From contig JAHJJX010000009.1 of assembly GCA_018822665.1 (NCBI GenBank), forward strand, positions 24,392-88,391: 64,000 nucleotides of DNA, written 5' to 3'. The stretch comes from a bacterium (GTDB lineage: Bacteria; Campylobacterota; Campylobacteria; Campylobacterales; Sulfurimonadaceae). Position 1 is the first letter of the stretch. Each line of letters opens with the position of its first letter. The notes below the pieces were generated by a model that made no database searches, had not been told where the DNA came from, and saw nothing but the letters and a program-made list of their open reading frames with translations. Both the position numbers and the translations under genes were made by a program. Positions 53,104 through 63,114 of the stretch are shown here, in pieces.

Positions 53104-53919
53104 TTGCTTCAGCTTGTTCCAACACCAATTGGAAACATCGGCGATATATCACTAAGAGCCATGACGGCTTTAAGTGATGCGGATGTACTTCTTTGCGAAG
53201 ATACACGCATAACGAAAAAGCTCTTAAATATTTTAAGAGAAAGACACCCTTTCACTACAAAAGAAAATCAAAATTTTATATCGCTTCACTCCCATAATGA
53301 AAAAGAGTTTATTGCTAAACTTGAACAATCTTTTTTTGATAAAAACATAGTCTATGTCAGTGATGCAGGGATGCCAGGCATTAGTGACCCTGGACAGAGT
53401 CTGGTTCGATATGCAATTGAAAATCATATAAAATATGATGTTCTTCCCGGGGCAAATGCCGTTTTAACCGCATTTGTAGCCAGCGGCTTTGTAGGTACGC
53501 AAATGCTCTTTTGGGGATTTTTACCTCATAAAGGAGGAGACAGAACAACTTCTTTGCTTGGCGCCCTGCATAGCGGGTACACAACAGTTTTGTATGAGTC
53601 TCCTCATAGACTGGAAAAACTTTTGCTTGAAATAGATGCGCACGAAAAAGACAGAAAAATATTTTTGGCAAAAGAACTTACTAAAAAATTTCAAAACTAC
53701 TTTCATGGAACTGCAAAAGAGATTTTAGAAAGGCTCTGCGGCAATCACAAAGGGGAATGGGTTGTTGTTGTAGAAGGCGGACAAGCGCAAGCAAGCAGTG
53801 CAATTTCTCAGAATGATGTTTTGGAACTTGATTTACCAAAAAAAGTGCAGGCAAAGCTTATCAGCAAAATAACCGGTGAGAATACAAAAGCTTGTTATCA
53901 AAGAATATTGTCGCTTTAA
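53104..53919 (+). CDS. rsmI: 16S rRNA (cytidine1402-2'-O)-methyltransferase RsmI
   Basis: SAM-dependent methylase of the tetrapyrrole methylase fold. The 271-residue protein begins LVPTPIGNIGDISLRAM, has DVLLCEDTRITKKLL near 28-42, VSDAGMPGISDPGQ near 85-98, and PGANAVLTAFVASGF. TTG start, 16 bases after rpmE with a GGCGAG site. Confidence 0.92.
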   Translation: MLQLVPTPIGNIGDISLRAMTALSDADVLLCEDTRITKKLLNILRERHPFTTKENQNFISLHSHNEKEFIAKLEQSFFDKNIVYVSDAGMPGISDPGQSLVRYAIENHIKYDVLPGANAVLTAFVASGFVGTQMLFWGFLPHKGGDRTTSLLGALHSGYTTVLYESPHRLEKLLLEIDAHEKDRKIFLAKELTKKFQNYFHGTAKEILERLCGNHKGEWVVVVEGGQAQASSAISQNDVLELDLPKKVQAKLISKITGENTKACYQRILSL

Positions 53920-53984
53920 GTTATTTAATAATAAAAAGTTGTTAAATAACAAAATATTTAAATTTTTTAGATAAAATACTTCTC

Positions 53985-54665
53985 ATGTTAATATACGCAA
54001 AACAACCAATCAATTATGTTATAGAAAATCACCCAAGTAAAATTAAGACTCTCTATCTTGCAAAAGAACTCGACAAAAAAGAGTATTCTCGTTTAATGAG
54101 AATGGGTTTTGAAATAAAAAGAATTCCAGCAGAAGCCGCAGGAAAGATGTGTAAAAATGGAAACCATCAAGGCTTTTTGGCTGAGGTTGAAGATTATAAT
54201 CTTCAACAATTTAAATCCTTTTTAGATAAAGATTTTATTTTAGTTTTATCTGGTCTGACTGATGTCGGAAATATCGGTGCTATTGTGAGAAGTGCTTACG
54301 CTTTGGGCGTGGATGCAATCGTGGCATGTGGAATTAAAAACCTCAATCTTGAACCTGTCCTGAGAACGAGTACGGGAGCATTGTTTGATATGCCTCTCGC
54401 GCTTGAGCACAATATTCATGATGTTTTAAATGATCTTAAAACATCCGGTTACACGCTTTACGGTGCGGATATGGGCGGCAAAGATATACGAGATGTTAAG
54501 GTAAAGCAAAAAAGAGTTTTGGTTTTGGGTAGCGAGGGTGAAGGTTTGACTTCGCGAGTCGTGTCTAAACTTGATGAGACGCTTAGCATAAAAATGTCGC
54601 ACGGATTTGACTCTTTAAATGTGAGCGTAGCCGGTGCTATTTTGATGGATAGGATGAGAGTATGA
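53985..54665 (+). CDS. rlmB: SpoU-family rRNA 2'-O-methyltransferase (RlmB-like)
   Basis: A 226-residue SPOUT enzyme. The N-terminal substrate-binding region starts LIYAKQPINYVIENHPSKIK; the knot has LSGLTDVGNIGAIVRSAYAL near 89-108, VLVLGSEGEGLTSRV near 180-194 and LNVSVAGAILMDRM at the end, all TrmH/RlmB motifs. Specificity for G2251 is inferred. It overlaps the next gene by four bases. A TAAAAT box lies about 10 bp before the ATG. Confidence 0.8.
   Translation: MLIYAKQPINYVIENHPSKIKTLYLAKELDKKEYSRLMRMGFEIKRIPAEAAGKMCKNGNHQGFLAEVEDYNLQQFKSFLDKDFILVLSGLTDVGNIGAIVRSAYALGVDAIVACGIKNLNLEPVLRTSTGALFDMPLALEHNIHDVLNDLKTSGYTLYGADMGGKDIRDVKVKQKRVLVLGSEGEGLTSRVVSKLDETLSIKMSHGFDSLNVSVAGAILMDRMRV
54322..54332 (-). 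repeat. TCCACATGCC word in rlmB
   Basis: GGCATGTGGA with core at 54323-54331, encoding ACG in VACGIKNLNLEPVLR. Confidence 0.8.
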
Positions 54666-55468
54666 GCGGTGGATTTGATAAATTAAAAGATATTGGTGCT
54701 CAAAAGATACATGAAAAAACGCATATAGCAAAGCAGCATGTGCAGGCAATTTTACATGAAAGCTTTGACGGTATGAGCAGAGTTCAGTTTTTGGGTTTTA
54801 TCTCTATACTCGAGAGAGATTACTCCATTGAACTGGATGATTTAAGAGCGAAGGGGCTGAATTCTTTACAAAGCAGCTCAATCCTCGCGCAGTCTCACAG
54901 TGTGTTTATAACACCTAAAGAAAAGAAAAATAATAAAATGAGGTATCTTCTTACGGCTTTATTTGTTTTTGTCATTGCCGTATCTATTACGATGATGAAT
55001 GATTCGTCGCAAATGGAAGATGAGATTCAACATATAGATAATACCACCATAGAAAATACTATGAGCACGATAGAACCGATAGAAAACATAAACCAAGAGA
55101 TGCAAGATATGAATGCAAGTCTTGAAGACAATAGCTCTGCTGTTGATGTAAATGAAACTGTTGCGGCAGTTGCGGAAAAAGTTATTGTAAAATCTTTAAA
55201 AATTTTGCCAACAGTAAGTTTATGGATGGGTTATATTGATTTAGCTACACATGAAAAATACCAAAAACTTTTTAGCGATGAACTCGTTTTAGATACAGAC
55301 AAAAATTGGCTTTTGTATCTGGGTCATGGAAACATAAAAATTGAAGTTGACGGTGAAATTGCAGAGTATCAAGAAAACAAAAATTTAAGATTTTTATATA
55401 AAGACGGAATTCTTAAAAAGATAGATACGGAAGAGTTTATGAGCCTCAATAAAGGCCGTAAATGGTAA
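54662..55468 (+). CDS. Membrane-anchored protein with N-terminal helical domain (RodZ-like layout)
   Basis: A 268-residue protein with a cytoplasmic helical region (about 1-90, including IAKQHVQAILHESFDGMSRV and GFISILERDYSI), one transmembrane helix near 96-113, an acidic linker, and a periplasmic domain of about 90 residues with LWMGYIDLATHEKYQKLF and WLLYLGHGNIKIEVDGE. The overall plan recalls RodZ, but I cannot confirm a helix-turn-helix. It overlaps the genes on both sides, so it sits in the rlmB operon. Confidence 0.5.
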   Translation: MSGGFDKLKDIGAQKIHEKTHIAKQHVQAILHESFDGMSRVQFLGFISILERDYSIELDDLRAKGLNSLQSSSILAQSHSVFITPKEKKNNKMRYLLTALFVFVIAVSITMMNDSSQMEDEIQHIDNTTIENTMSTIEPIENINQEMQDMNASLEDNSSAVDVNETVAAVAEKVIVKSLKILPTVSLWMGYIDLATHEKYQKLFSDELVLDTDKNWLLYLGHGNIKIEVDGEIAEYQENKNLRFLYKDGILKKIDTEEFMSLNKGRKW

Positions 55469-56298
55469 AAGTTTTTTATGTTTTAATTTTCTTGTGTACT
55501 TTAGTCTTTTCTGATGATATAAATAAAGAAGACCTTTTGATACAGAAAATTAAAACATTGTTAGATGCGAGTGTTTATAAACAAAATAGTGCGTACATAA
55601 ATATTATTTTTTCTCCAAAATCTGATTATTACATTAAAGAAAGAGTGGATGTTGTCAAGGTGGTTGAGACATTAAAAGAGAACGGTCTTTTAAATCTTTT
55701 TTATAAAAACCCAAGTGAGTTAAAACTTAGTTTTAAAACGAGCGGTTCCCCTTTGTTTTTTGTAAAAATTATGGGAGATACTCTTAGCAATATAGGCTAT
55801 TACAGGTATGTAACAACAGAATCCACTTTGGATAATTCAGAATTTACATGGACGATAAGTCTTACATCGGAATATGCGACCGACCCGTTGATTTTACAAA
55901 AAGAGCTGCAAAAAAGTGGTTGCGAGCTTGTGGATATCAAAAGAAATTCTTCTGTTGATTGGACGTATACTGTTGATATGCGAGAGGGGCATTTGAGCCT
56001 TGAAACACTTACTGAGGGAGCGCAAGTCAATTTAAAGCGCTCTCTTTATGCGCATTGGCTCAATGTCTCAAAAATACAAACATTAAAAATCACAAGCTCC
56101 TCAAGAAATGACTGGTACCCGTATATAGTGTATTATGACAGTTCCCTGCATTTGTTAAAAGTTTTAAAAAGAGATACAAAAAGAGATGAGATAATATTAA
56201 ATATACCAAAATTTGCAGAATATATGAAGATATCAGATTTGTATACACTCAAAAATATTAAAGACGACTTGGTTTTAAAACCGATGGGTGCGAGATAA
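55462..56298 (+). CDS. Secreted hypothetical protein
   Basis: A 278-residue protein with a signal peptide (VKVFYVLIFLCTLVFS, cut near SDD) and no recognised domain. The mature part is strand-rich, with GLLNLFYKNPSELKLSFKTS and LQKELQKSGCELVDIKR as distinct segments. It overlaps the preceding anchored protein by seven bases, which suggests that the two act together in the periplasm. Confidence 0.5.
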   Translation: MVKVFYVLIFLCTLVFSDDINKEDLLIQKIKTLLDASVYKQNSAYINIIFSPKSDYYIKERVDVVKVVETLKENGLLNLFYKNPSELKLSFKTSGSPLFFVKIMGDTLSNIGYYRYVTTESTLDNSEFTWTISLTSEYATDPLILQKELQKSGCELVDIKRNSSVDWTYTVDMREGHLSLETLTEGAQVNLKRSLYAHWLNVSKIQTLKITSSSRNDWYPYIVYYDSSLHLLKVLKRDTKRDEIILNIPKFAEYMKISDLYTLKNIKDDLVLKPMGAR

Positions 56299-56383
56299 AT
56301 TTATTCACTAATAGTAAATTTTTTTGCTAAAATGTCGTTCATAATTTAAAAGGCGTAATAAGCCTTAATAATCAGGAAACAGA

Positions 56384-57604
56384 ATGTTTGACGAGATAGA
56401 ATTTGACAGAATAAAAAGACTTCCTAAGTATGTTTTTGCGGAAGTAAATGAACTTAAAATGGCTGAGCGCAGAGCTGGTGCGGATGTTATAGATTTTTCT
56501 ATGGGTAATCCAGACGGAGATACGCCGGAGCATATTCGTCAAAAGTTAATTGAGTCGGCGCAAAAAACTAAAACGCACGGCTATTCAACTTCCAAGGGTA
56601 TCCCAAAACTTTTAATAGCTATAGCAGACTGGTATAAGCGTCGTTACGGATGCGACTTGGACCCAATGACAGAGTGTGTTGCTACAATGGGTTCCAAAGA
56701 GGGCTATGCCCACTTGGCTTATGCTATTACAAATCCGGGCGATACGACAGTTGTTCCTGACCCTACGTACCCGATTCACTCTTACGCTTTTATTTTGGCG
56801 GGCGGAAATGTTGTTAAATTTGGTTTGGAATTTGATGAAGATTATAAAGTAGACGAGCCTAAGTTTTTTGAAAACTTGGAGAGAGTTTTTAAAGAGACTT
56901 CTCCTCGACCAAAATATGTCTTAGTCAACTTTCCTCACAATCCTTCTACTGCTACGGTAACACAAGAATTTTATGTAAAACTTGTAGCAATGGCCAAGAA
57001 AGAGAGATTTTATATTATTTCTGACATTGCGTACGGGGATATAACTTTTGGCGGCTATGTTACTCCGTCTATTATGAGTGTAGAAGGGGCTAAAGATGTT
57101 GCCGTTGAGAGTTTTACACTTTCAAAAAGTTATAATATGGCAGGCTGGCGCGTAGGTTTCTTTGTTGGAAACAAAAAATTAATCGGTGCTCTGCAAAAAA
57201 TTAAATCATGGCTAGATTACGGTATGTTTACGCCAATACAGGTAGCGGCAACAATCGCACTCAACGGTGACCAGCAGTGCGTGAAAGATATCGTAGACAA
57301 GTATGACCATCGTCAAGATATATTGTTGGATGCATTTGAGAGAGCCGGCTGGCATATAAGAAAAAATCAGGCAAGTATGTTTGTTTGGGCGAAGATACCG
57401 GAGTGCGCAATACATTTAGGCTCCCTAGAATTTTCAAAAAGATTGCTAAAAGAGGCGCAAGTGGCAGTGGCTCCCGGAATAGGTTTTGGTGAATACGGAG
57501 AGGGTTATGTGCGTATAGCTTTGATTGAAAACGATAACCGTATCCGTCAAGCAGCCAGAAATATCAAAGAATTTTTAAGACAGTTTAAAGACGAAAAAAA
57601 ATAG
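56384..57604 (+). CDS. Class I/II aminotransferase (alanine/LL-diaminopimelate type)
   Basis: A 406-residue PLP enzyme. It shows DFSMGNPDGDTPEHIRQKL near 37-55, GYSTSKGIPKLLIAIADWY, the NFPHNPSTA segment with the cofactor asparagine near 187, ISDIAYGDITFGG, and SFTLSKSYNMAGWRVGF with the Schiff-base lysine near 247. Family members act on alanine, glutamate or LL-diaminopimelate. The adjacent hom gene supports a role in aspartate-family or alanine metabolism. A TAAAAT box at about 56328 may be its -10. Confidence 0.85.
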   Translation: MFDEIEFDRIKRLPKYVFAEVNELKMAERRAGADVIDFSMGNPDGDTPEHIRQKLIESAQKTKTHGYSTSKGIPKLLIAIADWYKRRYGCDLDPMTECVATMGSKEGYAHLAYAITNPGDTTVVPDPTYPIHSYAFILAGGNVVKFGLEFDEDYKVDEPKFFENLERVFKETSPRPKYVLVNFPHNPSTATVTQEFYVKLVAMAKKERFYIISDIAYGDITFGGYVTPSIMSVEGAKDVAVESFTLSKSYNMAGWRVGFFVGNKKLIGALQKIKSWLDYGMFTPIQVAATIALNGDQQCVKDIVDKYDHRQDILLDAFERAGWHIRKNQASMFVWAKIPECAIHLGSLEFSKRLLKEAQVAVAPGIGFGEYGEGYVRIALIENDNRIRQAARNIKEFLRQFKDEKK

Positions 57605-57652
57605 CTCTTCATCTTTATTATGGGTGAAACTTGAGTTAAAAAAAGGGTAGAG

Positions 57653-58912
57653 ATGTTAAAAGTAGGCATAATAGGTGTTGGTACTGTTGGAACAAGTGTA
57701 GTAAATATTTTAAAAGACAATGCTGACATCATATCTGCCCGTGCCGGAGTTGATATAGTTGTAAAAAGCGGGGTTGTAAAAAATCTCTCAAAAGATAGAG
57801 GTTTGAGCATCCCCTTAACAGATAACGTAGATGATATATTGAACGATGACGAAATAGATGTTGTTGTTGAACTTATGGGCGGGGTTGAAGAGGCTTTTGA
57901 AGTCGTGAAAAAAGCACTTCGCAGCGGAAAGGCCGTAGTTACCGCGAATAAAGCACTTTTAGCATATCATAGATATGAGCTTGAAGACATAGCAAAAGAT
58001 ATAGCCTTTGAATATGAAGCGAGTGTCGCCGGAGGTATTCCTATTATCAATGCGCTTCGTGATGGTTTATCAGCAAATCATATAGAGTCCATTATGGGTA
58101 TTATGAACGGCACGTGTAATTACATGATGAGCAAGATGATGAATGAGGGTGTCGACTACGACAAAATACTTCAAGAAGCGCAGGATTTAGGTTATGCGGA
58201 AGCGGACCCTACCTTTGATGTGGGCGGCTTTGACGCAGCACATAAATTGCTTATTTTGGCAAGCATCGCTTATGGAATTGATGCCAAACCTGAAGATATT
58301 TTAATTGAAGGGATACAAAATATATCCCAAGAAGATATCGCATTTGCAAAAGAGTTCGGTTATGTCATCAAGCTTTTGGGCATTGCAAAAAAAGAAAAAG
58401 AAGAGGTTGAGCTGAGAGTTCACGCTTGTTTGATTAAAAAAGATCAGATGATAGCGAAGATTGACGGTGTTATGAACGGCATAAGCGTGGTTGGCGACAA
58501 GGTGGGTGAGACACTGTATTATGGGCCCGGTGCTGGCGGTGATGCAACGGCAAGTGCGGTTGTGGCAAATATTATAGACATTGCTAGAAGTGGAAAAAGC
58601 AGACCGATGCTTGGATTTGACAAACCTTTGGAGGGTGAATTAAAACTCAAAGCGACGGAGGATATCGAATCAAAATATTACCTTCGCATAAACGTTTCAG
58701 ATAAAACGGGAGTTTTGGCTCGCATAGCTAAAATTTTTGAAGATAATAATATTTCAGTGGAGACAATGCTTCAAAGACCCGCCCTCAACTCTTCCGCAAA
58801 TCTGCTGATTTCTACGCATACGGCAGTAGAAAAAGATATTCAAAACATGATAAAAGAGATTGCCTTGCTTGACTTTGTGAACTCGACTCCCGTAATGATT
58901 AGGATTGTATAA
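57653..58912 (+). CDS. hom: Homoserine dehydrogenase
   Basis: Reduces aspartate semialdehyde to homoserine for threonine and methionine. The 419-residue protein has the NAD-binding GIIGVGTVGTSVVNIL at about 5-20, VTANKALLAYH near 98-108, the substrate-site ASVAGGIPIINALRDGLSAN near 124-143, GTCNYMMSKM, and a C-terminal ACT domain (KYYLRINVSDKTGVLARIAK near 340-360) for threonine feedback. A single gene 48 bp after the aminotransferase. Confidence 0.95.
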   Translation: MLKVGIIGVGTVGTSVVNILKDNADIISARAGVDIVVKSGVVKNLSKDRGLSIPLTDNVDDILNDDEIDVVVELMGGVEEAFEVVKKALRSGKAVVTANKALLAYHRYELEDIAKDIAFEYEASVAGGIPIINALRDGLSANHIESIMGIMNGTCNYMMSKMMNEGVDYDKILQEAQDLGYAEADPTFDVGGFDAAHKLLILASIAYGIDAKPEDILIEGIQNISQEDIAFAKEFGYVIKLLGIAKKEKEEVELRVHACLIKKDQMIAKIDGVMNGISVVGDKVGETLYYGPGAGGDATASAVVANIIDIARSGKSRPMLGFDKPLEGELKLKATEDIESKYYLRINVSDKTGVLARIAKIFEDNNISVETMLQRPALNSSANLLISTHTAVEKDIQNMIKEIALLDFVNSTPVMIRIV

Positions 58913-58998
58913 AAACATTTTTTAATCTTTCAGTATATATTAATAGAGCACCCCTTATCATTAGTGATGATTATCCATGTATGCAAAGGGGTCGACAG

Positions 58999-60276
58999 AT
59001 GAGAATAGCTATTGTTTTAAGTTTATTTTTTTGTGTATTAATGTACGCAGATATTCAACAAGTGCAGAGCTTGTATGATTCGGGTGACTACAAAAAGGCC
59101 GTAGAAGAGGCTAAAAAATCTAAAAACGAATATTCCAATCCGCAGCTTCACTTCTTGTGGGCAAAAAGTGCTGAAGCTCTTGGTAACAGCAATGAAGCTA
59201 TGAGCGCTTATGAGAGAGTTATTCTTTTGGACGGTGACAATGTGGAAGCAAAAATTGCGCTTGTAAAGATTTACAAGGACACCAACAGAGATGAATTGGC
59301 TTTGCAGATGAATAAATCTTTACAAAACTATCAACTCACTCCAAACCAAAGAACTTCCTTAGAACTTTTACAAGATACAAATATCTACTCCCTTAAAGCT
59401 TCCGCTTCTCTTTCTTTAGGTTACGATACCAATATAAACGTAAACCCTGGAAGCGGTGCGCTGGATGATTATTATATAACAACGGGAAGTATAGGGGAGC
59501 TTTCCACTGCGCTGAGCAGATTTATCGCAAACATAAGTTACGTCAACGAACTGGAAGAAAAAGGCGGCTGGTACCTTCGAGGTGATTTAAAAGCGTATTA
59601 TCAAAATAATATAGATGAGAGTTTTTATAATATTTTTTCAGGGACTATTGAAGCCGGTATCGGGTATTCACAAAGTGATTACAGCGTATATATGCCTCTC
59701 TCGTATGACAGAGTCCATTATCTGGAGCAAGATTTATCACAACAAATACGTTTTTCTCCAAGAGTTAATATCTCTTTTTCAAATAATATAATTCTTCATC
59801 TGAATGCAAAATATACAAAAAGAATTTTTTTCCCGGAGTTATTTAAGAGCAGAGATGATACTGCTTTAGCCGGTGGGTTTGGCATCTATTACCTTTTTGA
59901 CAAAAATTTTGTATTTTTTAATGCAGGTTATGAAAATTTTAGTGCCGACAAAGATACTCCGGGAGTTAAATTTGTCAATAAAGATTTTTTGACTGCATCT
60001 GCGGGTGTCAATTACAATCTGAGCGCATGGCTTATCGGTCGAGCAGATTACAGGTTGAGATATGGTAGCTACGAAGATGACATAAGTACTTTATTTGTTG
60101 TAAACAATTCAAAAAGAAGTGATACTTATCATCAGATTGAGTTAAAACTATCCCATTATTTTGCAGAGAATTTTGAACTTTATATTTCAGAAACTTATGC
60201 AAAAAACAATTCAAATTATGTACCTGCGGAGTATGACAAAAATGTTGTTATGCTTGGGCTTGGTCTAAATTACTAG
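58999..60276 (+). CDS. TPR protein with a C-terminal outer-membrane beta-barrel
   Basis: A 425-residue protein with a signal peptide (RIAIVLSLFFCVLMYAD), three or so TPR repeats in the first 130 residues (QSLYDSGDYKKAVEEAKKSK, HFLWAKSAEALGNSNEAMSA), and a strand-rich second half ending in VVMLGLGLNY, like an outer-membrane barrel. It forms an operon with a FecR-domain protein and a CHASE2 cyclase, and so could display or sense a surface signal. I start at ATG 58999, with AAGGGG upstream. Confidence 0.7.
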   Translation: MRIAIVLSLFFCVLMYADIQQVQSLYDSGDYKKAVEEAKKSKNEYSNPQLHFLWAKSAEALGNSNEAMSAYERVILLDGDNVEAKIALVKIYKDTNRDELALQMNKSLQNYQLTPNQRTSLELLQDTNIYSLKASASLSLGYDTNINVNPGSGALDDYYITTGSIGELSTALSRFIANISYVNELEEKGGWYLRGDLKAYYQNNIDESFYNIFSGTIEAGIGYSQSDYSVYMPLSYDRVHYLEQDLSQQIRFSPRVNISFSNNIILHLNAKYTKRIFFPELFKSRDDTALAGGFGIYYLFDKNFVFFNAGYENFSADKDTPGVKFVNKDFLTASAGVNYNLSAWLIGRADYRLRYGSYEDDISTLFVVNNSKRSDTYHQIELKLSHYFAENFELYISETYAKNNSNYVPAEYDKNVVMLGLGLNY

Positions 60277-60285
60277 GGGCTTGTC

Positions 60286-60984
60286 ATGGTTAAATTATTT
60301 TTATTATTTTTATTATGTGCAACTGTCTGGGCTGACATCGGCAATATCGTTGCGCTTAAAGGCGATGCATCCTTAAAGCGCTCGGAGCAATTACTAAAAG
60401 CAAAAAGCGGCATGGAAATCTTAAGCGGTGATGAGATAATTACACAAGCCAAAGCAAGAGTTCAGGTACTTTTAATGGATGATACGGTCTTGACAATCGG
60501 TCCTGATTCATCTTTTGAATTTGAAGCGTTCAGTTTTGATGGTTCAAGCAAATCAAAAGTTTTTATGAAAGCAAATCGCGGTTTTTTCCGCTCAGTGACA
60601 GGGAAGATAGGAAAAGTTGCCCCCGAGAGATTTAAGGTTCATACAGCTTCTGCAACCATAGGAATCAGGGGAACGGATTTTTCCGGCAATATAGCAGGAA
60701 ACAGGGAAATTATAAAGTGTTACAGCGGCGGCATAAGCGTGGAATACAAGGGTATTTTGCATGATGTTGCAGCCGGAATGATGATAGAGCTGACACCTTC
60801 TCATATTGAAGTTAAAGAGATGGATACATTCAAGGAACAAAGAACAGAGAATGAAAATACGATGAATGATATCGTGGAAGCACAACAGAATAAAGTTGAA
60901 ATCCCAATGGAAGATATCGCAAATATCACACAGGAATCGGAAGCTCCTGCGACCCCTGATGGCATAAATAAATTAATATATTAG
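60286..60984 (+). CDS. Secreted FecR-domain protein
   Basis: A 232-residue protein with a signal peptide (VKLFLLFLLCATVWA) and a FecR domain: GDEIITQAKARVQVLLMDDT, LTIGPDSSFEFEAF, then the FRSVTGKIGKVAPERFKVHT and GIRGTDFSG motifs. No sigma-factor-binding N-domain or membrane helix is present, so it is periplasmic rather than an anti-sigma protein. It joins the TPR-barrel gene and CHASE2 cyclase in one operon with no gap. Confidence 0.8.
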   Translation: MVKLFLLFLLCATVWADIGNIVALKGDASLKRSEQLLKAKSGMEILSGDEIITQAKARVQVLLMDDTVLTIGPDSSFEFEAFSFDGSSKSKVFMKANRGFFRSVTGKIGKVAPERFKVHTASATIGIRGTDFSGNIAGNREIIKCYSGGISVEYKGILHDVAAGMMIELTPSHIEVKEMDTFKEQRTENENTMNDIVEAQQNKVEIPMEDIANITQESEAPATPDGINKLIY

Positions 60985-63114
60985 ATGAAAAACTCACTTT
61001 TCAAAGTCGGTGTCGCTTTTGTGCTTGCACTGCTTTTGTCTTGGGCATATCTTTTTATGCCGCAGGCTTTTTTTTCTATTGACAATAGGCTGCGAGACTT
61101 TTTATTTGTTTTGCGTGGCGAGCTTCCTAAAAATGAGGCTATTGTTATTGTCGATATAGACGAAAAATCTTTAAAAGCGCACGGGCAATGGCCGTGGCAA
61201 AGAGATCTCTTTGCAGAGTTAATTTACAAACTGAGTGATGCAGGAGCAGGCATTATCGGTTTAGATATTGTTTTTGCCGAAGAGGACAGAACCTCACCCC
61301 ATAGATTTGCCGCGCAGTTTCCTGAAATCTCGAAAAAACTTTCTAATTATGATGAGATTTTAGCGCAGACTTTTACACAAACACCGGTTATCGGCGGCTA
61401 TATTTTTACTTTTGAGAAAACTGAGGAGCAAAATACACCTATGGTTTCGGGTGTGTTTATTGAAAAGGGGATGCTAGGAAACAGCTCTATTTTGGAGCCC
61501 AAAGGAATTGTTTTAAATATACAGATGCTTCAAAACTCTTTATACTCAAGCGGATTTTTTAACAACACCCCCGATGAGGGAGGCATGATAAGAAGTATCC
61601 CTTTGGTTATGAAATACGAGGGAATTATTTATTCTTCCCTTGCTCTGGAGCTGGTAAGAATTTACAGCGGTGCAAATACGCTGGAGGTTATCGGCGATGA
61701 AGCGGGGGTTAGAAGGATTGAGTTTGCGGGGTATAAAATTCCGACAGATAACGTAGGAAGACTTGTTGTCAATTTTAGAGGTGCAGGCAGGCATTTTCGC
61801 TATATAAGTGCGGCTGATATTTTGAGCGGAAACTTTGAACTTCAAGATATAAAAGATAAATTTGTTTTAGTAGGAACCTCTGCCGTTGGACTTTTTGACC
61901 TTCGTTCCATCCCTTTTGACAGCGCAATAGCCGGAGTTGAGGTTCACGCCAATGCGATAGACAACATACTGAGCGGAGATTTTTTATACAAACCTGCGGA
62001 TATTGTAATTTATGACCTGCTGATTCTTTGGGGTATCGTTTTTATATTTGTATTTGTATTTTCTTTGATTAAATCTTGGCTTCTTATCCCCTTTGCGATG
62101 TTGATTTTATATGTTTTGTTTGAGTTGTTTTTTATTTTGCTTTTTAAATACGGAATGGTATTTAACTTAGTATTTCCCCTTGCGGCCTATTCGCTCACGC
62201 TGGTTCTATCAGTTGCAATAGATTACGTCATAGCTTCAAGACAAAAAGAGCAGGCAAAAAGAATGTTAGGCAAAAAAGTTTCACCTGCTGTTATGAACTA
62301 TCTGCTTGAGCACTCGGATGAAGATTTGGTCATTTCGAGGGAAGTAGAGGCAACGATATTTTTTAGTGATATTCGCTCTTTTACAATGATTTCGGAAAAA
62401 ATCGGCTCGCCTGATAAGCTCATTCACATGCTCAATGCCTATATGACACCAATGGTGGAAAATATAATACGTCATCAAGGAACGATAGACAAGTTTATAG
62501 GGGATGCAATAATGGCCTACTGGAATGCACCTTTAGAGGTTCAAAATCATGCAGATGAAGCACTGCGCAGTGCCATTGAGCAGATAGAGATGCTTCAGGA
62601 GATAAATAAAACCATAACCCCAACTTATGATGTAGAGATAAAGATAGGAATCGGACTTCACACGGGAGTGGTAACGGCAGGAGATATGGGCTCTTTTGGT
62701 CGCTCAGATTACACAATTATCGGGGATAACGTAAATCTTGCCTCAAGGATGGAAGGCTTAACAAAACAGTATGACGCACAGATATTAATCTCACATGCCA
62801 CGTATTTAAAACTCCAAGGTGTCTACAAAATCCGTCCCATTGACTTAGTGGAGGTCAAAGGAAAAAAGGAGGCTGTTGAGATTTTTGAAGTGTTGTGCAA
62901 TAATAAAATAATATCCGAGGATGAACTTATGAAATACTCAGAAGCTGTAAAACTCTTTAGAAAAGGCAATGTACGCGTGGCATGTGGAATTTTTGAAGAA
63001 CTCCGGATTGAAAATCCCTCAAAGCTTTACGAATTTTACATAAGCAGATGTAATTATTTTTTAGATAATCCACATGCCGAGTTTACACCCGTGCTCAAGA
63101 TGACTACAAAATGA
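60985..63114 (+). CDS. CHASE2-domain adenylate/guanylate cyclase
   Basis: A 709-residue membrane signalling enzyme. An N-terminal helix (about 8-27) precedes a CHASE2 sensor facing the periplasm (about 35-335, with VIVDIDEKSLKAHGQWPWQR and IIGLDIVFAEEDR). Three transmembrane segments follow (about 340-425). The class III cyclase domain has TIFFSDIRSFTMISEKIGS near 455-475 with a metal aspartate, KFIGDAIMAYWNAP near 505 with the second, and IGIGLHTGVVTAGDMGSFGR. A nucleotide (probably cAMP) would be produced in response to an envelope signal. It starts at the stop of the FecR gene. Confidence 0.88.
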   Translation: MKNSLFKVGVAFVLALLLSWAYLFMPQAFFSIDNRLRDFLFVLRGELPKNEAIVIVDIDEKSLKAHGQWPWQRDLFAELIYKLSDAGAGIIGLDIVFAEEDRTSPHRFAAQFPEISKKLSNYDEILAQTFTQTPVIGGYIFTFEKTEEQNTPMVSGVFIEKGMLGNSSILEPKGIVLNIQMLQNSLYSSGFFNNTPDEGGMIRSIPLVMKYEGIIYSSLALELVRIYSGANTLEVIGDEAGVRRIEFAGYKIPTDNVGRLVVNFRGAGRHFRYISAADILSGNFELQDIKDKFVLVGTSAVGLFDLRSIPFDSAIAGVEVHANAIDNILSGDFLYKPADIVIYDLLILWGIVFIFVFVFSLIKSWLLIPFAMLILYVLFELFFILLFKYGMVFNLVFPLAAYSLTLVLSVAIDYVIASRQKEQAKRMLGKKVSPAVMNYLLEHSDEDLVISREVEATIFFSDIRSFTMISEKIGSPDKLIHMLNAYMTPMVENIIRHQGTIDKFIGDAIMAYWNAPLEVQNHADEALRSAIEQIEMLQEINKTITPTYDVEIKIGIGLHTGVVTAGDMGSFGRSDYTIIGDNVNLASRMEGLTKQYDAQILISHATYLKLQGVYKIRPIDLVEVKGKKEAVEIFEVLCNNKIISEDELMKYSEAVKLFRKGNVRVACGIFEELRIENPSKLYEFYISRCNYFLDNPHAEFTPVLKMTTK

